From Rhizobium sp. NXC24 (GTDB lineage Bacteria; Pseudomonadota; Alphaproteobacteria; Rhizobiales; Rhizobiaceae): a stretch of DNA of 64,000 bases. Each line of letters starts with the position of its first letter. Within the stretch, counting starts at the first letter, position 1. The notes beneath the pieces were generated by a model. It made no database searches, was not told the DNA's origin, and saw only the letters and a list, made by a program, of their open reading frames with translations. Of the stretch, positions 36,696 through 46,183 are shown one piece after another. The position numbers and the translations under genes are program-made. The DNA lies in contig NZ_CP024311.1 of NCBI RefSeq assembly GCF_002944315.1, forward strand, positions 2,518,501 to 2,582,500, written 5' to 3'.

Positions 36696-37535
36696 TCAGA
36701 CGAAGGCAAAGTTGAGTGCGAAACTCCTGGCTTCCCCGGGCTGAAGAATATTGAATTCACCCGCCTCCTCCAGCTCGCCGCGCGATGCCAGGCGATGCGA
36801 AACGGGCTCGATTCCGAGGACGTGCGCCGGCGCGCGCTGGTTGCGCCAGACCTGCAGGAACGGCAGCGTATCCGTGCCGAATCGAACCCGCAGCGATTTG
36901 CCGCCAATGGCGGCGATCGGCCCGAGGCACACTTCGGACCAATCCTCGCCCTTCGCCGTCGCCGGCACGCAGAAAAGACCGCCCTTTTCCTCGCCGAAGG
37001 TCCATGGGAAACCGCCGTTCTCCAGCATCTGGCCAGAGAGGCGCACGCCGTCATCGAACCATTTGCCACCAATATTCATGTGATACATCAGGAAGACCGG
37101 CATCGCCTCGATGCTGGTGTTGACGACACGGTCGTTAAGCGAAACCTCGCCGGTCGCGCCGTCGATGCGCCAATGACGCTCCAGCCGTGCCGTGCGGCGT
37201 TCGGCGGTGACGATATCGATATCGGCGCGGCACTCCGCATTGCCGTTCTCGGATCGGGTCCATAGGATCTTGGCGGGATGCGAGGAGACAGAGCCGTGCA
37301 GCGGATAGCGCTTGCCCTCGAAAGCGTCAGACATTGGCTCCGGATGGCGGATATGATCCGGACCGCAGGTAAAGAGAAAGCCCTCCAGCGAATGATCGAT
37401 GCGCGGGTCGCCATCATCCGGAATGGCGCGGCCGGGCGCAAGATTGTTGCCGTCGACGATGCAGGCGCCGATGTCCAGCACGGAGTTCTCATCCAGCGTC
37501 AGCTTCGGTCCCTTGGCTGCGGCGAAATCCATCAT
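36696..37535 (-). CDS. Aldose 1-epimerase-like protein (DUF4432 group)
   Basis: A 279-residue beta-sandwich protein of the galactose-mutarotase superfamily. Visible family-like elements are GFLFTCGPDHIRHPEP, YPLHGSVSSHPAKI (the His region), LNDRVVNTSIEAMPVFLMYHMNIG and GIEPVSHRLASRGELEE. It probably binds or epimerises a sugar; the substrate is unknown. The ATG pair at 37535/37532 follows GGAGG. A 223-bp AT-rich divergent region separates it from the L,D-transpeptidase; it holds a TTGACGCC/GGCGTCAA inverted pair 55 bp apart. Confidence 0.7.
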   Translation of the reverse strand: MMDFAAAKGPKLTLDENSVLDIGACIVDGNNLAPGRAIPDDGDPRIDHSLEGFLFTCGPDHIRHPEPMSDAFEGKRYPLHGSVSSHPAKILWTRSENGNAECRADIDIVTAERRTARLERHWRIDGATGEVSLNDRVVNTSIEAMPVFLMYHMNIGGKWFDDGVRLSGQMLENGGFPWTFGEEKGGLFCVPATAKGEDWSEVCLGPIAAIGGKSLRVRFGTDTLPFLQVWRNQRAPAHVLGIEPVSHRLASRGELEEAGEFNILQPGEARSFALNFAFV

Positions 37536-37758
37536 CTCCTGCAATCCTCCCTAGCGGCTCCCCGGCCATCCCATCAAAAATGGCTCCAAAATGGGACAAA
37601 TCCAGATTTAGTGGTGGTTTGTCTTACCGAACGTTAACTTGACGCCTTGATCACACAAATTTTTATCTTTTATTCAGCATGATAATCTTAAATTCCACAC
37701 TGGCGTCAAAATTGCCATGTGTGTGTCGGCTCAGCCATCACCCGAGGATTCGACAGAC

Positions 37759-39210
37759 GTGAACCGGTTCCTGAAATTCAGCCTTACTTTGGCTCTGACT
37801 GCCGCGACCTCTGCCCTCGCGCTGAACAATGCGCAGGCACAATATTATCACGGCGGGAACGACGTGGTTCTTGTGACCCCTGACGGACGAATCCTTGATC
37901 AATATCCGAACCAAGGCAGCGTAACCGTCGCCCGCGACGGGCGCGGCCATCGCGTGCTGATCGATCGCTACGGCAACGTCGTCGCTACCGAGATGCGCGC
38001 CAGCACTTATTACCCCCGCGCGCCTCGCCGCGACGCCTACAATGACGATGGCTATGGCGACGGCAACCGATATGGCGACACGCAGCTTTCCAACAATGGC
38101 GGCTACCGCGACTATCGCCAGTATCGCGGCGATGATGGTGGCTATGTCGACAATGGCTATGATCAGCAGGATCGCGGTGTCGTCACCAGCGGCATTCCGC
38201 GCGACGGCGAAATCCAGAGCGAGCCGCTCGACAATCAATCGCTGCCGGGCGGACAAGCCACACAGAATCCGAATGGCGCCGACTACGCGTCGATCGATCC
38301 GCAGGAACAGGCACCTGCTATCGAACGCAAGCCGCCTGCTGAGCCCGTCATCACGCTGAAGGGCAAGTCGAAGGTGGAGATCACCGCGCTGGAGGTCTTC
38401 CTCTCTCGCCAGGGCATTTCGCCGGGCGCGATCGATGGCCGCATGGGCGCCAATGTCACCAAGGCGGTCTACGCCTACCAGCAGATGACTGGTCAGACGC
38501 TGAACCCGAACGACACGGATTCGATCCTCGAACAACTGCGCTTATCGGGCGGCATGCCGATCATCAACTATACGATCACGCCTGCCGATGCCGCTGGCCC
38601 CTATGTCGCATCGATCCCTGAAGACTATGCCGAGAAGGCACAGATGCCGTCGCTCGGCTATACCTCGACCACGGAAATGCTGGCCGAACGTTTCCATATG
38701 GATGAAGGCTATCTGAAGGAACTCAATCCCGGCGTCGATTTCACGGTCCCCGGCACCACGATCAAAGTGGTCAACACCGGCCCGGGCAAGACCGGCACCG
38801 TTGCCAAGATTCTGGCCGACAAGGGCCGCAAGCAGGTTTTCGCCTATGACGCCAGCGGCGCTCTGATTGCCGCCTACCCCGCCAGCATTGGCTCGACCGA
38901 CACGCCGTCGCCCTCCGGCACGGTCACGGTCGAGCGCGTCGCTTTCAATCCGGGCTACACGTACAATCCGAAGATCAACTTCAAGCAGGGCGCCAACGAC
39001 AAGATCCTCGACATTCCGCCCGGCCCGAATGGCCCGGTCGGTCTTGTTTGGATGGCGCTATCGAAACCGACCTACGGCATTCACGGCACCCCGGACCCTT
39101 CCAAGATTGGTAAGTCGCAGAGCCACGGCTGCGTGCGCCTGACCAACTGGGATGCGACCGAACTTGCCAAGATGGTCAAGCCCGGCGTAGTCGTCGAATT
39201 CGTCGATTGA
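37759..39210 (+). CDS. L,D-transpeptidase with peptidoglycan-binding domain
   Basis: A 483-residue periplasmic protein. The signal peptide ends near NAQA-QYY (about residue 28). A Tyr/Asp/Gly-rich low-complexity stretch (about 85-160) is followed by a PG_binding_1-like domain (about 212-265: ITALEVFLSRQGISPGAIDG), a LysM-like segment (TEMLAERFHMDEGYLKELNPG), and a YkuD domain (about 355-483) with catalytic Cys in KSQSHGCVRLTNWD. It forms 3-3 crosslinks or attaches proteins to peptidoglycan. A GTG at 37759 fits the signal peptide best; an ATG at 37717 adds 14 residues. Confidence 0.88.
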   Translation: MNRFLKFSLTLALTAATSALALNNAQAQYYHGGNDVVLVTPDGRILDQYPNQGSVTVARDGRGHRVLIDRYGNVVATEMRASTYYPRAPRRDAYNDDGYGDGNRYGDTQLSNNGGYRDYRQYRGDDGGYVDNGYDQQDRGVVTSGIPRDGEIQSEPLDNQSLPGGQATQNPNGADYASIDPQEQAPAIERKPPAEPVITLKGKSKVEITALEVFLSRQGISPGAIDGRMGANVTKAVYAYQQMTGQTLNPNDTDSILEQLRLSGGMPIINYTITPADAAGPYVASIPEDYAEKAQMPSLGYTSTTEMLAERFHMDEGYLKELNPGVDFTVPGTTIKVVNTGPGKTGTVAKILADKGRKQVFAYDASGALIAAYPASIGSTDTPSPSGTVTVERVAFNPGYTYNPKINFKQGANDKILDIPPGPNGPVGLVWMALSKPTYGIHGTPDPSKIGKSQSHGCVRLTNWDATELAKMVKPGVVVEFVD

Positions 39211-39231
39211 TCGCATTTGAGCAAATGATAA

Positions 39232-39263
39232 GGCCGCCGGATGAGCCATCCGGCGGCCTTTTT
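39232..39263 (+). terminator. Rho-independent terminator of the L,D-transpeptidase gene
   Basis: A 12-bp stem, GGCCGCCGGATG/CATCCGGCGGCC (39232-39243/39247-39258), with a three-base loop is followed by TTTTTATT. It lies between convergent genes. Confidence 0.92.
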
Positions 39264-39277
39264 ATTGTGAAAGCTTG

Positions 39278-39991
39278 CTAGGCCGCGGTGCGGATCGCCT
39301 CATGAACAGCGCTGCGGGCCGAAGCCGTCAGCCGCGCCGGCAAGAGCCGCATCATTTCCTCGGCGAAGGCGCGGGCATTTTCCTGAGCCTTGTCGAGATT
39401 GCTGACCCGGTTCGGATCCATGGTATAGAGCGTGCCGCCGCAATCGAAGATATCGCGGAAAGCGGAGCGTTCGATGATCGGCGTTTCTAAAACCGTGACA
39501 CTGCGCTGAGACAACAACGCTTTCACCACCTGCAGCGCTCTGGTCGTCACCATCGAATTCACGCGGGTCAGAACGACCGAATGATTGATGTGAATGCCGG
39601 CTTTCTGTTCCATATATTGCAGTAGCTCCAGCACCTGCGCGCCGCCCCGCGCATCCATCGCACAGCCTTGGATCGGAATGAGCACATGATCGGAGAGACC
39701 GAGCGCCGTTGCCAACAGCGGCGTGCGGGCACCCGGCAGATCCAGGATGAAGTAATCCGTCGCACTGTTCTCGGAAAGATGTATCGGCAGGGACGCGCTC
39801 GTCACGAAATCGATGACGGAAATATTGGGAACACGGCTGGAGATTTCATACCAGTGCGAAATCCAGTGCTGCGGATCAGCGTCAAGAATGGTAACGCGAT
39901 AACCGCGTCGCGCCAGTTCCGTGGACAACAGCAAAACCGCCGTCGTCTTCCCTGCGCCACCCTTCGTATTTGCAAATGTGATAACTGGCAT
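39278..39991 (-). CDS. Orphan ParA/VirC1-like ATPase
   Basis: A 237-residue deviant-Walker ATPase. The A motif KGGAGKTT (about residues 10-17) has the signature lysine, followed by ILDADPQHWISHWYE and YFILDLPGART. No ParB gene or centromere-like repeats lie nearby, so it is not a plasmid partition cassette. Proteins of this type position cargo, such as conjugation complexes (VirC1), chemoreceptors or septum factors. Upstream, 39992-40269 contains a transcription terminator for the next gene and AT-rich DNA with TTAAC motifs but no gene. Confidence 0.82.
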   Translation of the reverse strand: MPVITFANTKGGAGKTTAVLLLSTELARRGYRVTILDADPQHWISHWYEISSRVPNISVIDFVTSASLPIHLSENSATDYFILDLPGARTPLLATALGLSDHVLIPIQGCAMDARGGAQVLELLQYMEQKAGIHINHSVVLTRVNSMVTTRALQVVKALLSQRSVTVLETPIIERSAFRDIFDCGGTLYTMDPNRVSNLDKAQENARAFAEEMMRLLPARLTASARSAVHEAIRTAA

Positions 39992-40211
39992 TGTCGGTCT
40001 CCGGCAAGATGGCGGTGAGCACGAACATCGCTCATTTCAGCACCATCTGAGTCATTGGTGCGATTAACGTATTGTTTCGAAATATGGTTAACAAAGCCCT
40101 AATGGCGCTTGTCGCGCATTAAGATATCGCGTCGGCGAGGGCCTAGCAGGCTACACCATCGGCACGCCACTTGCCGGTGAAGATTGCGATCGTCAACCTG
40201 CCAGATAGGCA

Positions 40212-40245
40212 CAAAAAATCGTGCCGCAATCATCTCGCGGCACGA
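40212..40245 (-). terminator. Rho-independent terminator of the gamma-glutamylation operon
   Basis: On the minus strand CGTGCCGC/GCGGCACG (40244-40237/40227-40220) forms an 8-bp stem followed by ATTTTTT. It starts 26 bases after the alcohol dehydrogenase stop and closes the five-gene operon. Confidence 0.88.
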
Positions 40246-40269
40246 CTGAAAATTAAAGCCGACATTGCC

Positions 40270-41418
40270 TTAGAAGCAGTCGTGGAACAGCGCCTTGGTG
40301 TTCTCCAGCGTCATCGGCACCGGATTGCCACCGGCGCTTGGATCTTCGATCGCCATGGCCGAAAGCTCGTCGATGCGATCGGGCGCAATGCCCATAGCCG
40401 AGAGGCTTTCCGGAACGCCGAGTTCGGCCCGCAGCTTCAACACATAGTCATAGAAACCGTCGAAACCACCGGAAATGCCGAGATAGGCGGCAGCACGGGC
40501 GATCTTTTCTTCGATTGCCTTGCGGTTAAAGCGCAGGACGGCCGGCATGACGACGGCATTGGTCATGCCGTGATGCGTGTTGTAGACGGCGCCGATCGGA
40601 TGCGACAGCGCGTGAATGGCGCCCAGCCCTTTCTGGAAGGCGACAGCACCCATGGCGGCGGCGCTCATCATATTGGCGCGGGCTTCGAGGTCGGTACCTT
40701 CCCGATAGGCGCGCGGCAGGAATTCCTTGACGAGCCGCATGCCTTCCAGCGCGATGCCGGCCGACATCGGATGATAGAACGGCGAGGAATAGGCTTCCAG
40801 GCAATGGGCGAAGGCATCCATGCCGGTGCCGGCGGTGATGATCTTCGGCATGCCGACGGTCAGTTCAGGATCGGAGATCACGACGCCCGGCAGGAACTTC
40901 GGATGGAAGATGATCTTCTTCACATGCGTTACAGAATTGGTGATGACGCTGGCGCGGCCGACCTCGGAGCCGGTGCCGGCGGTCGTTGGAACAGCGACGA
41001 TCGGAGCAATGCCCTCGACATTGGCGCGAGTCCACCAGTCGCCGATGTCCTCAAAATCCCAGACCGGTCGTGTCTGGCCAGCCATGAAGGCAACGCATTT
41101 GCCGAGATCGAGGCCCGAGCCGCCACCGAAGGCGACGACGCCGTCATGACCGCCATCCTTGAAGGCCTTGACGCCGGCCTCGAGGTTCTTCTCGTTCGGG
41201 TTCGGATCGACGTCGGCGAAGATGGCACGGCCGAGGCCGGCGTCTTCGAGAATATCCAGCGCCGTCTTGGTGATCGCCATCGAGGCGAGCCCTCGGTCGG
41301 TGATCAGGAGCGGCTTCTTGATCCCCAGGCTTTTGCAGGCATCCGCCAGTTCCGTGATCCGGCCGCGGCCGAGCTTGACGGCGGTGGGATAGCTCCAATT
41401 GGCTGAGATATTGCTCAT
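40270..41418 (-). CDS. Iron-containing (group III) alcohol dehydrogenase
   Basis: A 382-residue NAD(P)-dependent dehydrogenase. Nucleotide-binding motif GGGSGLDLGKCVAF (about residues 97-110), TTAGTGSEVGRASVI, and metal ligands in GMDAFAHCLEAY (D and H) plus ALSHPIGAVYNTHHG. It should oxidise a primary alcohol to an aldehyde. It overlaps the aldehyde dehydrogenase by four bases (ATGA) and is the last operon gene, so the aldehyde would be passed to its neighbour. In this context the inferred substrate is a gamma-glutamylated amino alcohol. Confidence 0.92.
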   Translation of the reverse strand: MSNISANWSYPTAVKLGRGRITELADACKSLGIKKPLLITDRGLASMAITKTALDILEDAGLGRAIFADVDPNPNEKNLEAGVKAFKDGGHDGVVAFGGGSGLDLGKCVAFMAGQTRPVWDFEDIGDWWTRANVEGIAPIVAVPTTAGTGSEVGRASVITNSVTHVKKIIFHPKFLPGVVISDPELTVGMPKIITAGTGMDAFAHCLEAYSSPFYHPMSAGIALEGMRLVKEFLPRAYREGTDLEARANMMSAAAMGAVAFQKGLGAIHALSHPIGAVYNTHHGMTNAVVMPAVLRFNRKAIEEKIARAAAYLGISGGFDGFYDYVLKLRAELGVPESLSAMGIAPDRIDELSAMAIEDPSAGGNPVPMTLENTKALFHDCF

Positions 41419-42800
41419 GCTGTTACCTTCTTCAAATGGTAGGATTTCGGGCGCGTCAGGTTATGAAAACCAAGCACGGAAAGCGAGCCGCCACGGCCCG
41501 TTTCCTTGACGCCGGTCCAGCACAGTGCCGGATCGAGATAGTCTGCGCGGTTCATGAAGACGGTGCCGGTTTCGATATCGCGGCCGATGCGCGAAGCGCG
41601 CTCGACATCCTTGGTCCAGAGCGACGCCGTCAAGCCATAAGGGCTGTCATTCATCAATTCCAGCGCTTCCGCATCGCTCTTCACCTTCATGATGCCGACG
41701 GCGGGGCCGAAGGTCTCTTCGCGCATAAAGGCCATGGAATGATTGACATCGACGAGTATCTGCGGCGCGAGATAGGCGCCGCCGTCATCGGCCGGGAAAA
41801 GCTTGGGGTCGACCAGCGCCCTGGCGCCCTTGGCGACGGCATCGGCGATCTGCTCGCGGACCACCTTGGCGAAACGCTTGTTCGCCATCGGGCCAAGCGT
41901 AGTTTCCGGCTCCAGCGGATTGCCGAGCTTGTAGTTCGACACCCAGGCGACCGACTTCTCGACGAAGGCGTCGTAAAGCGATTCATGCACATAGATTCGC
42001 TCGATGCCGCAGCAGCATTGGCCGGAATTGTAGGTGGCACCATCCATCAGCGTGTCGACGGCCGCCTCGAGGTCGGCATCTTCCATGACATAGCCCGGAT
42101 CCTTGCCGCCAAGTTCGAGGCCAAGGCTGGTGAAGGTGCCGGCGGCAGCGCGTTCGATCGACCGCCCGCCTTCGACCGAACCGGTGAAGTTGACAAAGTT
42201 GAAGCTGCCGGCGGCGATCAGCGCCGACGTCGTTTCATGATCGAGGAAGACGTTCTGGAAGACATCAGCAGGAACGCCGGCCTCGACGAAAGCCTGAACC
42301 AGCCGTTCGCCGACCAGCAGCGTCTGGCTGGCATGTTTCAGAACAACGGTATTGCCGGCCATCAGCGCTGGGGCGATCGTGTTGATCGCGGTCATGTAGG
42401 GATAGTTCCATGGCGCGATGACGAACACGACGCCATGCGGTTCGCGCTCGATACGACGGGCGAAATTCGCGCTGTCTTCCACCACCATCGGCGACAGCGC
42501 ATCGGCTGCGATCGACGCCACATAATTCGAGCGCTCGTTGAAGCCGCGATATTCGCCGCCGTATTTGATCGGGCGGCCCATCTGCCATGCGAGCTCCGGC
42601 ACGACGACATCGGCCATTTCGTTGAGGCGCGCAGCACCCTTCAGCACCAGTTGAACGCGGTCTTCCAGCGGGCGGCGCGCCCAGTCCTTCTGAGCCTTGC
42701 GGGCGCGGGCGACCGCTTCCTTGGCCGCATCCAGCGACAGCGCCGGACGCTCCGCATAAATCTCCCCATTTACCGGGGACACGCATGTGATCATGGTCAT
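41415..42800 (-). CDS. NAD(P)-dependent aldehyde dehydrogenase
   Basis: A 461-residue ALDH-superfamily enzyme. The active-site pair is visible: ELGGKDPGYV (general-base glutamate) and YNSGQCCCGIER (nucleophilic cysteine). IAPWNYPY and FTGSVEGGR are cofactor-domain signatures. It would oxidise an aldehyde to the acid. The start giving MTMITCVSPVNG at 42800 follows AGGA; an upstream in-frame start adds 16 residues. Coupled to the alcohol dehydrogenase, it suits a two-step alcohol-to-acid oxidation. Confidence 0.93.
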   Translation of the reverse strand: MTMITCVSPVNGEIYAERPALSLDAAKEAVARARKAQKDWARRPLEDRVQLVLKGAARLNEMADVVVPELAWQMGRPIKYGGEYRGFNERSNYVASIAADALSPMVVEDSANFARRIEREPHGVVFVIAPWNYPYMTAINTIAPALMAGNTVVLKHASQTLLVGERLVQAFVEAGVPADVFQNVFLDHETTSALIAAGSFNFVNFTGSVEGGRSIERAAAGTFTSLGLELGGKDPGYVMEDADLEAAVDTLMDGATYNSGQCCCGIERIYVHESLYDAFVEKSVAWVSNYKLGNPLEPETTLGPMANKRFAKVVREQIADAVAKGARALVDPKLFPADDGGAYLAPQILVDVNHSMAFMREETFGPAVGIMKVKSDAEALELMNDSPYGLTASLWTKDVERASRIGRDIETGTVFMNRADYLDPALCWTGVKETGRGGSLSVLGFHNLTRPKSYHLKKVTA

Positions 42801-42961
42801 GATCGAAATCCTGTTTCTATAGTCACGAATATGGTCTCGGCTGATCACCGAAAAACTACCCCAAGAGCTTACATCGCCGAAAGAAGCGATTTACCGCAGC
42901 CACCTTCCCTGCCCGCGCCTGACGACGAAAATCGGGCGGAAATCAAAAATCACAGGAAGGC

Positions 42962-44332
42962 TTACGCTCTTTCGAATCCTCTCGCCACCTCCCAGTCGGT
43001 GATGCGGCGATCATATTCCTCCTGCTCCCATTCGGCAGCACGGGTGTAGTGATCGATGACATCGTCGCCGAAAGCGGCGCGCAGCATCTGAGAGCCGCTC
43101 AGCGCCACCGCAGCGTCTCGCAGCGTGCGCGGAATTTCGCGAACCTCGCGGGCACCATAGGCGTCCCCCACGAAGGGTGCCTCCAGTTCAAGCTTGTTCT
43201 CGATGCCATCTAGGCCGGCGGCAATCAGCGCCGCAAAAGCGAGATAGGGATTGAGATCGGAGCCGCCGACGCGGCATTCGATGCGGATTCCCTTGGTCTC
43301 GGCGCCGCAGAGACGATAGCCCGCGGTACGGTTGTCGGTGCTCCAGATCGCCTTGGTCGGCGCGAAAGTGCCTGCCACGAAACGCTTGTAGGAATTGATG
43401 TAGGGCGCGAGGAAATAGGTGATCTCGCTGGCATGCGTCAAAAGACCGGCGACATAATGCTTCATCAGCGGCGTCATGCCATGTTCTTGTTCCTTGTCGA
43501 AGAACAGCGGCGTCTTGCCGTCAGCGCTCCACAGCGACTGATGAATATGCGACGAGCTGCCGGCGGAATTATAGTTCCACTTCGCCAGGAATGTGATGGC
43601 CTTGCCCTTCGACCAGGCGATCTCCTTGCAGCCATTTTTGATGATCGTATGGCGGTCCGCCATGGTCAGCGCATCGGCATAGCGGACATTGATTTCCTCC
43701 TGCCCCGCCGAAGCCTCCCCCTTGGAATTTTCGACCGGAATGTCGGCTCCCTGCAGGCCAGTGCGGATCGCCCGCATCACCCCTTCTTCCTTGGTGGTCT
43801 GGAAGATGTGGTAGTCTTCATTATAGCCACTGGCGAGATGCAGGTTGCGATAGCCGGATTCACGGGCGCTGTCATAGCTCTGATCGAACAGGAAGAATTC
43901 CAGTTCGGAGGCCATGAAGGCCTTCATGCCCATTGCTTCAAGCCGCCTGACCTGCTTCTTCAGGATGGCGCGCGGCGAATGCGCCACCTCTTCATGGGTG
44001 TGATGATCGAGCACGTCGCAAAGCACCAGCGCCGTGCCCTCAAGCCAGGGAATGCGGCGAAGCGTGGCGAGATCGGGCTTCATCGTATAGTCGCCGTAGC
44101 CCTTTTCCCAGCTCGTCGACTTGTAACCCGAGACGGTCTCCATCTCGAGGTCGGTCGCCTGGAGATAGTTGCAGCTATGCGTTTCCTTCCAGGCGCTCTC
44201 CACGAAGAATTCCGCCTGGAAACGTTTGCCCATCAAGCGACCCTGCATGTCCACCTGACATGCCAGAACCGTATCGATGCGCCCCTCGGCCACATCTTTC
44301 TTGAGGTCGTCGAACGTATAGCTAGTGCTCAT
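42962..44332 (-). CDS. Glutamine synthetase-family gamma-glutamyl-amine ligase
   Basis: A 456-residue GS-I fold ligase. Metal and substrate motifs are seen in ELEFFLFDQ, GQEEINVRYADALTMADR (GS glutamate site), and FLAKWNYNSAGSSSHIHQSLW, where canonical GS has a GSGMHCHQSLW-type loop. The sequence and the neighbours fit the PuuA/GlnA4 group, which joins glutamate to an amine using ATP, rather than ammonia-assimilating GlnA. There is no GlnA-like C-terminal adenylylation signature that I can recognise. Inferred step: amine or amino alcohol plus glutamate to gamma-glutamyl amide. Confidence 0.85.
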   Translation of the reverse strand: MSTSYTFDDLKKDVAEGRIDTVLACQVDMQGRLMGKRFQAEFFVESAWKETHSCNYLQATDLEMETVSGYKSTSWEKGYGDYTMKPDLATLRRIPWLEGTALVLCDVLDHHTHEEVAHSPRAILKKQVRRLEAMGMKAFMASELEFFLFDQSYDSARESGYRNLHLASGYNEDYHIFQTTKEEGVMRAIRTGLQGADIPVENSKGEASAGQEEINVRYADALTMADRHTIIKNGCKEIAWSKGKAITFLAKWNYNSAGSSSHIHQSLWSADGKTPLFFDKEQEHGMTPLMKHYVAGLLTHASEITYFLAPYINSYKRFVAGTFAPTKAIWSTDNRTAGYRLCGAETKGIRIECRVGGSDLNPYLAFAALIAAGLDGIENKLELEAPFVGDAYGAREVREIPRTLRDAAVALSGSQMLRAAFGDDVIDHYTRAAEWEQEEYDRRITDWEVARGFERA

Positions 44333-44432
44333 GAGTGATCCGCCTGAACAATGAATTGGGGTGTCAGACAACGGAACGCCGGCTCGTAGCTGGGAGCAAC
44401 CCGGCGCCGTGCGTTTCGTTTATACCGGTGAA

Positions 44433-44454
44433 GGGGCCGCACGCAGGCGGCCCC
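44433..44454 (-). other. Intercistronic GC-rich hairpin between permease and ligase genes
   Basis: GGGGCCGC/GCGGCCCC (44433-44440/44447-44454) forms a perfect 8-bp stem with a six-base loop in the 149-bp gap after the permease. No T-tract follows, so it is more likely a processing or stability element than a strong terminator. Confidence 0.5.
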
Positions 44455-44481
44455 GCCGTTCGAGAAATGCAGCTCCGATGC

Positions 44482-46053
44482 TTAGCTTTCGCCGACGGCC
44501 GCTTCTGCCGCTGCGATTTCGGCCTTGCGCTTGGCGATCGCGTCGCCGATCGGCGGTCCCTTGAAGCGCCGCCGCTCGAAGCCGAACCAGACGATCGCAG
44601 TCAGGACAAAGAAGCCGACGGTGATGATGCCTGCCCAGTCATTCGGCGGCTGAATGCCGAGAACAAAGATCACGATCATCGCGATGATCGACAGCACGGC
44701 AAAAAGCTTGAACAACCCTTCACCGAGGTTCCACGGGCCCATCTTGTCCCACTTCGACGTACCCCAGGCAAACAGACCGAGCGTGATCGGGATCGCGAAG
44801 GAGAAGAAGAGGAAGATGACGGTGCACGAAACGACGATGGTGTAAACCGGTGTATCGCCGATCGACACCAGCGACGAACCCCAGACGAACAGCACCGAAA
44901 GAATCGAGCCGGTCCAGATCGCGGAAACCGGCGTGCGGTGTGTCGGGCTGACCTTGGAAAGTGCCTTCGATGCAGGAAGACCGCCGTCACGCGAGAACGC
45001 AAAGATCATGCGCGATACAGAGGTGACCGTTGCAAGGCCGCACAGCCACTGGCTGATGAAGATCAGGAGATACAGGATATCCTTGACGATGGGGTTCACT
45101 TGAGCATCCATCGCCCAGAAGAACACGTTCCAGCCCTGCTTTGCGGCGTCGTCCATATTCGGGATCATCAGAACGAATGCACACAGCATGATATAGCCGA
45201 ACAAGGCCGACCAAAGCACGGAGGCTACCATGCCGCGCGGAACGGAATGCGCTGCCTTGACCGTTTCCTCCGATGTATGCGCCGAGGCGTCGTAGCCGGT
45301 GATCGTGTAGATCGGCAGCAGGAGGCCGAGCGCAAAGACCCAGAAGGTGGAAACCTGCGGCCAGACCGGTGCTCCGGTTGCCGAACCATCGGCGGCAATC
45401 GTTGCCACACCCGAGTAGTTCGTGAAGGTGAACAGCCGCGCGAAATCATAGGATGGTGCGGCGATCAGGCACACGACCGCAAGTGCGATCGAGGTTGCGA
45501 AGATCAGATAGCCGGAGAAGTCGGTGAGCTTCGCGGTCAGCCCGATACCCATATGGTTCACGAGCGCCTGAAGGCCGGTGATGACCACCAGGAACACGAT
45601 ACGGACCAATGTCGTATCGACCATGCCGAAATAGCCGCCGAAAGCACCGATGAAGAAATAATAGGTGCCGACATTGATCGCGCCGAGAACGGTGACGAGG
45701 CCGAGCAGGTTAAACCATGCAGTCAGCCAGCCGGTGAAACGGTTGCCGAGGATCGAGCCCCAGTGATAGAGCCCGCCCGCAGTCGGATAAGCGGAGCTGA
45801 TCTGCGCCATCGCCACGGCAAAGACCAGCGAAATGAAGCATCCGACCGGCCAGCCGATGCCGATCGCGGCACCGCCTGCGCCAGAAGTCGCCTGGGCGAG
45901 CGAATTGATGCCGCCCGAAAGAATGCAAATGATGGAAAAGGATACGGCAAAGTTCGAGAACGAACTCATGCGCCGTTCCAACTCCTGGGCATAGCCCATG
46001 GAGTGCAGAATATGCACGTCCTGCTTCTTGTCCAACTCTGTGTAATCAGACAT
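44482..46053 (-). CDS. APC-superfamily amino acid/amine permease
   Basis: A 523-residue inner-membrane protein with 12 or more hydrophobic segments. The APC signature region SFSIICILSGGINS near segment 1 and the YPTAGGLYHWGSILG element are typical of GABA/choline-type permeases. It would import the amine substrate of the operon. The start giving MSDYTELDKKQDVHILHSMGYAQELERR (46053) has GGGGG ten bases upstream; an ATG three codons earlier is possible. The C-terminal tail is charged and alanine-rich. Confidence 0.9.
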   Translation of the reverse strand: MSDYTELDKKQDVHILHSMGYAQELERRMSSFSNFAVSFSIICILSGGINSLAQATSGAGGAAIGIGWPVGCFISLVFAVAMAQISSAYPTAGGLYHWGSILGNRFTGWLTAWFNLLGLVTVLGAINVGTYYFFIGAFGGYFGMVDTTLVRIVFLVVITGLQALVNHMGIGLTAKLTDFSGYLIFATSIALAVVCLIAAPSYDFARLFTFTNYSGVATIAADGSATGAPVWPQVSTFWVFALGLLLPIYTITGYDASAHTSEETVKAAHSVPRGMVASVLWSALFGYIMLCAFVLMIPNMDDAAKQGWNVFFWAMDAQVNPIVKDILYLLIFISQWLCGLATVTSVSRMIFAFSRDGGLPASKALSKVSPTHRTPVSAIWTGSILSVLFVWGSSLVSIGDTPVYTIVVSCTVIFLFFSFAIPITLGLFAWGTSKWDKMGPWNLGEGLFKLFAVLSIIAMIVIFVLGIQPPNDWAGIITVGFFVLTAIVWFGFERRRFKGPPIGDAIAKRKAEIAAAEAAVGES

Positions 46054-46183
46054 GTATGTCATTCCCCCTAAAACCCGGTCGCCCACGGAATTGCGGGCCA
46101 CCATTGTGCCACTTGCGCCGCTGGCTTTTTGCCATACGGCCCGATCGCAGTTGAACTGCTCCCCGGGGTCTTTTCTTCTATGC

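Noticed and set aside
42962..44332. Assignment as housekeeping glutamine synthetase (glnA/glnII) or rhizobial glnT
   Set aside because: The substrate loop, the lack of glnB or nitrogen-regulation neighbours, and the operon partners fit a gamma-glutamyl-amine ligase better.
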